A stretch of 64,000 bases of DNA from assembly GCF_035987325.1 (NCBI RefSeq), contig NZ_CP108488.1:5890001-5954000 (forward strand), given 5' to 3'. Below the pieces are notes generated by a model. That model searched no databases. It saw only the letters and a program-made list of their open reading frames with translations, and was not told the DNA's origin. The position numbers and the translations under genes are program-made. The stretch's first letter is position 1; the number at the start of each line of letters is the position of its first letter. This DNA comes from Streptomyces sp. NBC_01244 (lineage in GTDB: Bacteria > Actinomycetota > Actinomycetes > Streptomycetales > Streptomycetaceae). Positions 60,645 through 64,000 of this stretch are shown here, piece by piece.

Positions 60645-61877
60645 ATGAACTACCGCGTGCCGCAGCCCGTCCCGCAGGTCATCCTCGACGACATCCGGGG
60701 GGCCCAGAAGATGCTCTCCGGCGTCTCCCGGGTGACCGCGATGGAGGGCAGCCGGTACCTCTCCTCCCTCACCGGCTCCCCGGTCCACTTCAAGTGCGAG
60801 AACCTCCAGCGCACCGGCTCCTTCAAGCTGCGCGGCGCCTACGTGCGCATCGCGGGCCTGCGCCCCGAGCAGCGGGCCGCCGGGGTCGTCGCCGCCAGCG
60901 CGGGCAACCACGCCCAGGGCGTGGCGCTGGCCTCCTCCCTCCTCGGGGTCCGCTCGACCGTGTTCATGCCGGTCGGGGCGCCCCTGCCGAAGGTGGCCGC
61001 GACCCAGGACTACGGCGCCGAGGTGCGGATGCACGGACAGGTCGTGGACGAGACGCTGGCCGCGGCCCAGGACTACGCGGACCGCACGGGCGCGGTGTTC
61101 ATCCACCCCTTCGACCACCGCGACATCATCGCGGGCCAGGGCACGGTCGGCCTGGAGGTCCTGGAGCAGTGCCCCGAGGTGCGCACGATCCTGGTCGGCA
61201 TCGGCGGCGGCGGGCTCGCCGCCGGGGTGGCGGTCGCGGTGAAGGCGCTGCGCCCCGACGTCCGGGTGATCGGAGTCCAGGCGGCGGGCGCGGCCGCGTA
61301 CCCGCCCTCGCTGAAGGTCGGGCACCCGGTGTCCATCGACAACCCGAACACGATGGCGGACGGCATCAAGGTGGGCCGGCCCGGCGACATCCCCTTCAAA
61401 ATCATTGGCGAGCTGCTCGACGACGTCCGTACGGTGTCGGAGGACGCGCTCTCCAGCGCCCTGCTGCTGTGCCTGGAGCGGGCGAAGATGGTCGTCGAGC
61501 CGGCCGGGTGCAGCCCGGTGGCCGCGCTGCTGAGCGAGCCCGAACTGTACGGGGACGGCCCGGTGGTGGCCGTGCTGTCCGGCGGAAACATCGACCCGCT
61601 GCTCCTGCAGAGGATCCTGCGCCACGGCATGGCGGCGGCCGGCCGCTACCTGTCGCTGCGGCTGCGGGTGACCGACCGGCCGGGGGCACTGGCCGGTCTG
61701 CTGGGGGAGTTGTCAGTGGTGGATGCGAACGTGTTGGACGTGAGTCACGTGCGGACGGATCCGCGACTGGGGCTCACGGAGGTGGAGGTGGAGCTGCACC
61801 TGGAGACGAAGGGGCCGAAGCACTGCGCGGAAGTCGCGCGGGCGCTGCACGGCGCGGGGTACAAGGTCATGAGCTAG
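60645..61877 (+). CDS. ilvA: Threonine ammonia-lyase (threonine deaminase)
   Basis: This PLP enzyme turns threonine into 2-oxobutanoate and ammonia, for isoleucine synthesis or for propionyl-CoA supply. The 410-residue protein has PLP-Lys61 in GSFKLRGAY, SAGNHAQGVA, the glycine loop GIGGGGLAAG and VVEPAGCS. A single C-terminal ACT domain (about 330-410; LRLRVTDRPGALAGLLGELSVVDANVLDVSHVR) indicates the shorter form, which may be less isoleucine-sensitive or catabolic. The ATG at 60645 fits the family start. The DrrA-like gene follows after 162 nt. Confidence 0.92.
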   Translation: MNYRVPQPVPQVILDDIRGAQKMLSGVSRVTAMEGSRYLSSLTGSPVHFKCENLQRTGSFKLRGAYVRIAGLRPEQRAAGVVAASAGNHAQGVALASSLLGVRSTVFMPVGAPLPKVAATQDYGAEVRMHGQVVDETLAAAQDYADRTGAVFIHPFDHRDIIAGQGTVGLEVLEQCPEVRTILVGIGGGGLAAGVAVAVKALRPDVRVIGVQAAGAAAYPPSLKVGHPVSIDNPNTMADGIKVGRPGDIPFKIIGELLDDVRTVSEDALSSALLLCLERAKMVVEPAGCSPVAALLSEPELYGDGPVVAVLSGGNIDPLLLQRILRHGMAAAGRYLSLRLRVTDRPGALAGLLGELSVVDANVLDVSHVRTDPRLGLTEVEVELHLETKGPKHCAEVARALHGAGYKVMS

Positions 61878-62039
61878 CAAGCTCACCCCCCGGGGTGACA
61901 CTCCCCGATCCGGTGGCGAGACGCGATATGACGCGATACGGTGTCGCCCGTTCGGCCGAGCGCGGTCGGCTCGGCGCCCATAAGATTCGCGTAGGAATGT
62001 CACGATTCAACCGGTTCGATTCGCACTGGGAGTACCCAT

Positions 62040-63080
62040 ATGCCAGGCGCCATCTACGCCGAAGGTCTGGTCAAGACCTTCGGCGACGTAAGGGCTCTGG
62101 ACGGCGTTGACCTCGATGTACCCGAAGGCACGGTCCTCGGGCTGCTCGGCCCGAACGGCGCGGGCAAGACCACGACCGTACGCGTCCTGACCACCCTGCT
62201 CCAGCCCGACAGCGGCAAGGCGGTCGTGGCCGGGATCGACGTCCTCAAGCACCCCAACGAAGTCCGGCGCTCGATCGGCCTCTCCGGCCAGTTCGCCGCC
62301 GTCGACGAATACCTCACCGGCCGCGAGAACCTCCAAATGGTCGGCCAGCTCTACCAGATGGGGGCCAAGGCGGCCAAAGCCCGGGCCGCCGAACTGCTGG
62401 AGCGCTTCAACCTCGGCGACGCCGCCGACCGCACCGCCCAGACCTACTCCGGCGGCATGCGCAGACGGCTCGACCTCGCCGCGGCCCTCGTCGTCAGCCC
62501 GCCCGTGATGTTCATGGACGAGCCCACCACCGGTCTCGACCCGCGCAACCGCCAAGCGCTGTGGGCCATCATCCAGGAGCTCGTCGCGGGCGGCACCACC
62601 CTGCTGCTCACCACGCAGTACCTGGAGGAGGCCGACCACCTCGCGCACGACATCTGCGTGGTCGACCACGGCAGGGTCATCGCACGCGGCACCTCCGACC
62701 AGCTCAAGGCCCAGACGGGCGGCGAGCGCGTCGAGGTCGTCGTGCACGAGCGCGACCACATAGTCACGGCCCGCGAGGTCCTCGCGGGCTTCGGCAAGGG
62801 CGAGACCACCGTCGAGGACCACACCCGCAAGCTGACCGTGCCGGTCTCCGGCGGAGCCAAGCTGCTCGCCGAGGTCATCCGCGAACTCGACGGACGCGGC
62901 ATCGAGATCGACGACATCGGCCTGCGCCGTCCCACCCTGGACGACGTGTTCATCTCCCTGACCGGCCACGCGGCGGAGCTCACCGCCGAGGAAAACGGAG
63001 AGGCCCCCGCCGACGCGAAGTCCGCGAAGGCCGCGAAGTCGACGGGCAGCCGCAAGGACCGCAAGGAGGCGGCGAAGTGA
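62040..63080 (+). CDS. DrrA-type ABC transporter ATP-binding protein
   Basis: The 346-residue ATPase has Walker A GPNGAGKTT (37-45), Q-loop IGLSGQFAAVDEYLTGREN, signature YSGGMRRRLDLAAAL, Walker B VMFMDEPTTGLDPRNR and H-loop LLTTQYLEEAD. The C-terminal domain (about 220-315, ending GLRRPTLDDVFISLTG) is typical of DrrA daunorubicin-resistance ATPases. A Lys/Ala-rich tail of about 30 residues (DAKSAKAAKSTGSRKDRKEAAK) is added. ATG 62040 fits. Its stop overlaps the permease GTG by 4 nt. Drug or lipid export is likely; the substrate is unknown. Confidence 0.93.
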   Translation: MPGAIYAEGLVKTFGDVRALDGVDLDVPEGTVLGLLGPNGAGKTTTVRVLTTLLQPDSGKAVVAGIDVLKHPNEVRRSIGLSGQFAAVDEYLTGRENLQMVGQLYQMGAKAAKARAAELLERFNLGDAADRTAQTYSGGMRRRLDLAAALVVSPPVMFMDEPTTGLDPRNRQALWAIIQELVAGGTTLLLTTQYLEEADHLAHDICVVDHGRVIARGTSDQLKAQTGGERVEVVVHERDHIVTAREVLAGFGKGETTVEDHTRKLTVPVSGGAKLLAEVIRELDGRGIEIDDIGLRRPTLDDVFISLTGHAAELTAEENGEAPADAKSAKAAKSTGSRKDRKEAAK

Positions 63081-63928
63081 CCCTCACCTCCACGACCCCG
63101 GAGCGGGCGGCGCCCCGCCCGCGCGGCGGCATCGTCCAGGGGATCAACGACTCGCTCGTGATGGCGAAGCGGAACCTGATCCGCATGTCCCGCATCCCCG
63201 AGATGGTCATCTTCGGGCTGATCCAGCCGATCATGTTCGTCGTGCTGTTCAGCTACGTCTTCGGCGGCTCGATGATGATCGGCGGCTCGACCAGCGCCAG
63301 CGACTACCGGAACTTCCTGATGGCCGGCATCTTCGCGCAGACCGTCACCTTCGCCACCGCCGGAGCCGGCGCGGGCATCGCCGACGACATGCACAAGGGC
63401 CTGATCGACCGCTTCCGGTCGCTGCCGATGGCCCGCGGCGCGGTCCTCACCGGCCGCACCCTGGCCGACCTCGTGCAGACCGCCCTGACCATGGTGGTCC
63501 TGGCGATCGTGGCGCTCCTCGTGGGCTGGCGCATCCACGAGGGCGTACCGAAGGCGCTCGCGGGCTTCCTCCTGCTCCTGCTCCTCGGCTACGCCTTCTC
63601 CTGGATCGGCGCCCTGATCGGCCTGTCGGTGCGGACCCCGGAGGCCGCCACTTCGGGCGGGCTGATCTGGCTGTTCCCGGTCACCTTCATCTCCAACGCC
63701 TTCGTGCCCACCGAGAACATGGCCGGCTGGCTCCAGCCGATCGCGGAGTGGAACCCGTTCAGCGCGACCGTGCAGGCCTGCCGCGAACTCTTCGGCAACC
63801 CGGGTGTGTCGCCGTCGGACGCCTGGCCGATGCAGCACCCGGTATGGGCCTCGCTGCTCTGGTCCGTTGTGATCATCGTGGTGTTCCGCACCCTTGCCGT
63901 ACGCAAGTACCGCTCGGCGACGGCGTAG
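63077..63928 (+). CDS. DrrB-type ABC transporter permease
   Basis: The 283-residue ABC-2 membrane protein has about six helices: MVIFGLIQPIMFVVLFSYVFGG, FLMAGIFAQTVTFATAGAGAGIA, ALTMVVLAIVALLVGW, ALAGFLLLLLLGYAFSWIGALIGLSV, ATSGGLIWLFPVTFISNAF and a last helix near the C-terminus. The conserved DMHKGLIDRFRSLPM and the NPFSATVQACRELF blocks are typical of DrrB. The GTG at 63077 overlaps the ATPase stop (GTGA), showing translational coupling. A strong terminator follows at 63957-63994. Confidence 0.92.
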   Translation: MTLTSTTPERAAPRPRGGIVQGINDSLVMAKRNLIRMSRIPEMVIFGLIQPIMFVVLFSYVFGGSMMIGGSTSASDYRNFLMAGIFAQTVTFATAGAGAGIADDMHKGLIDRFRSLPMARGAVLTGRTLADLVQTALTMVVLAIVALLVGWRIHEGVPKALAGFLLLLLLGYAFSWIGALIGLSVRTPEAATSGGLIWLFPVTFISNAFVPTENMAGWLQPIAEWNPFSATVQACRELFGNPGVSPSDAWPMQHPVWASLLWSVVIIVVFRTLAVRKYRSATA

Positions 63929-63956
63929 GCACCGCCCCCCCCGGCACGCCCTCAAC

Positions 63957-63994
63957 ACGACGCCCCGCCGAGCGGCAGCCCGGCGGGGCGTCGT
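63957..63994 (+). terminator. Terminator of the DrrAB-type operon
   Basis: A 14-bp perfect stem (ACGACGCCCCGCCG at 63957-63970 with 63981-63994) with a 10-nt loop lies 28 nt after the permease stop. Confidence 0.88.
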
Positions 63995-64000
63995 AGTGAA

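Overview
The window is high-GC actinobacterial DNA, almost certainly a Streptomyces chromosome core region. The evidence is codon use strongly biased to G/C third positions, an AfsQ1/AfsQ2/SigQ locus, a PccB/PccE/AccA-type acyl-CoA carboxylase locus, and a gene order that, from memory, follows the SCO4905-SCO4964 neighbourhood of S. coelicolor. There are no rRNA or tRNA genes and no CRISPR array.

Layout. 1-3.8 kb: envelope genes (a partial secreted protein, PspC-domain protein, VanZ-like protein, PH-domain protein, class F sortase and a membrane-anchored secreted protein). 3.9-7.3 kb: deoC followed by two aldehyde dehydrogenase genes, the second truncated. 7.3-9 kb: a small secreted protein, a broken tnpB with its transposon right end, and a uridine-kinase-like gene. 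9-12.8 kb: sigQ divergent from afsQ1-afsQ2-lipoprotein. 12.9-15.5 kb: purine nucleoside phosphorylase and a phosphopentomutase-like sugar mutase. 15.6-18.9 kb: gamma-glutamylcyclotransferase-like protein, an LpdA-type flavoprotein and a DeoR/GlpR regulator. 19-25.5 kb: acyl-CoA carboxylase alpha, beta and epsilon subunits with Maf, a 44-residue membrane protein and biotin ligase. 25.6-28.9 kb: adenylate cyclase, enoyl-CoA hydratase and a GGDEF protein. 29.5-35.8 kb: hutH, a small LADTG protein, an L,D-transpeptidase lipoprotein and a MacB-like ABC exporter. 35.8-41.4 kb: tandem GNAT, MmyB-type regulator, zinc alcohol dehydrogenase and a Tat-exported sulfatase. 41.4-43.9 kb: a decayed serine-integrase element inserted in msrA. 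44-56.2 kb: a 2,419-residue RHS/Hint polymorphic toxin with a candidate immunity gene, divergent from a 1,468-residue secreted LamG/ricin-lectin protein. 56.3-64 kb: a membrane-anchored helical protein, metB, a small sigma-like/membrane-protein pair, a MarR regulator, ilvA and a DrrAB-type ABC transporter.

How genes fit together. Purine nucleoside phosphorylase, the phosphopentomutase-like enzyme and DeoC form a (deoxy)nucleoside breakdown route, and an aldehyde dehydrogenase behind deoC could remove the acetaldehyde. The same 12-bp palindrome, CTACGCGCGTAG, lies just upstream of both deoC and the phosphorylase, which suggests a two-site deo regulon. Biotin ligase sits beside the biotin-dependent carboxylase it should modify.

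The most notable accessory features are: (i) the integrase fossil, flanked by 17-bp repeats inside two copies of the msrA 3' end, so that the intact msrA is probably a host/element hybrid; (ii) the RHS toxin, whose low-GC 112-residue tip resembles HYD1-type ADP-ribosyltransferases and overlaps a small unknown gene by 4 nt; (iii) the deo palindrome pair; and (iv) a translationally coupled active/degenerate aldehyde dehydrogenase pair.
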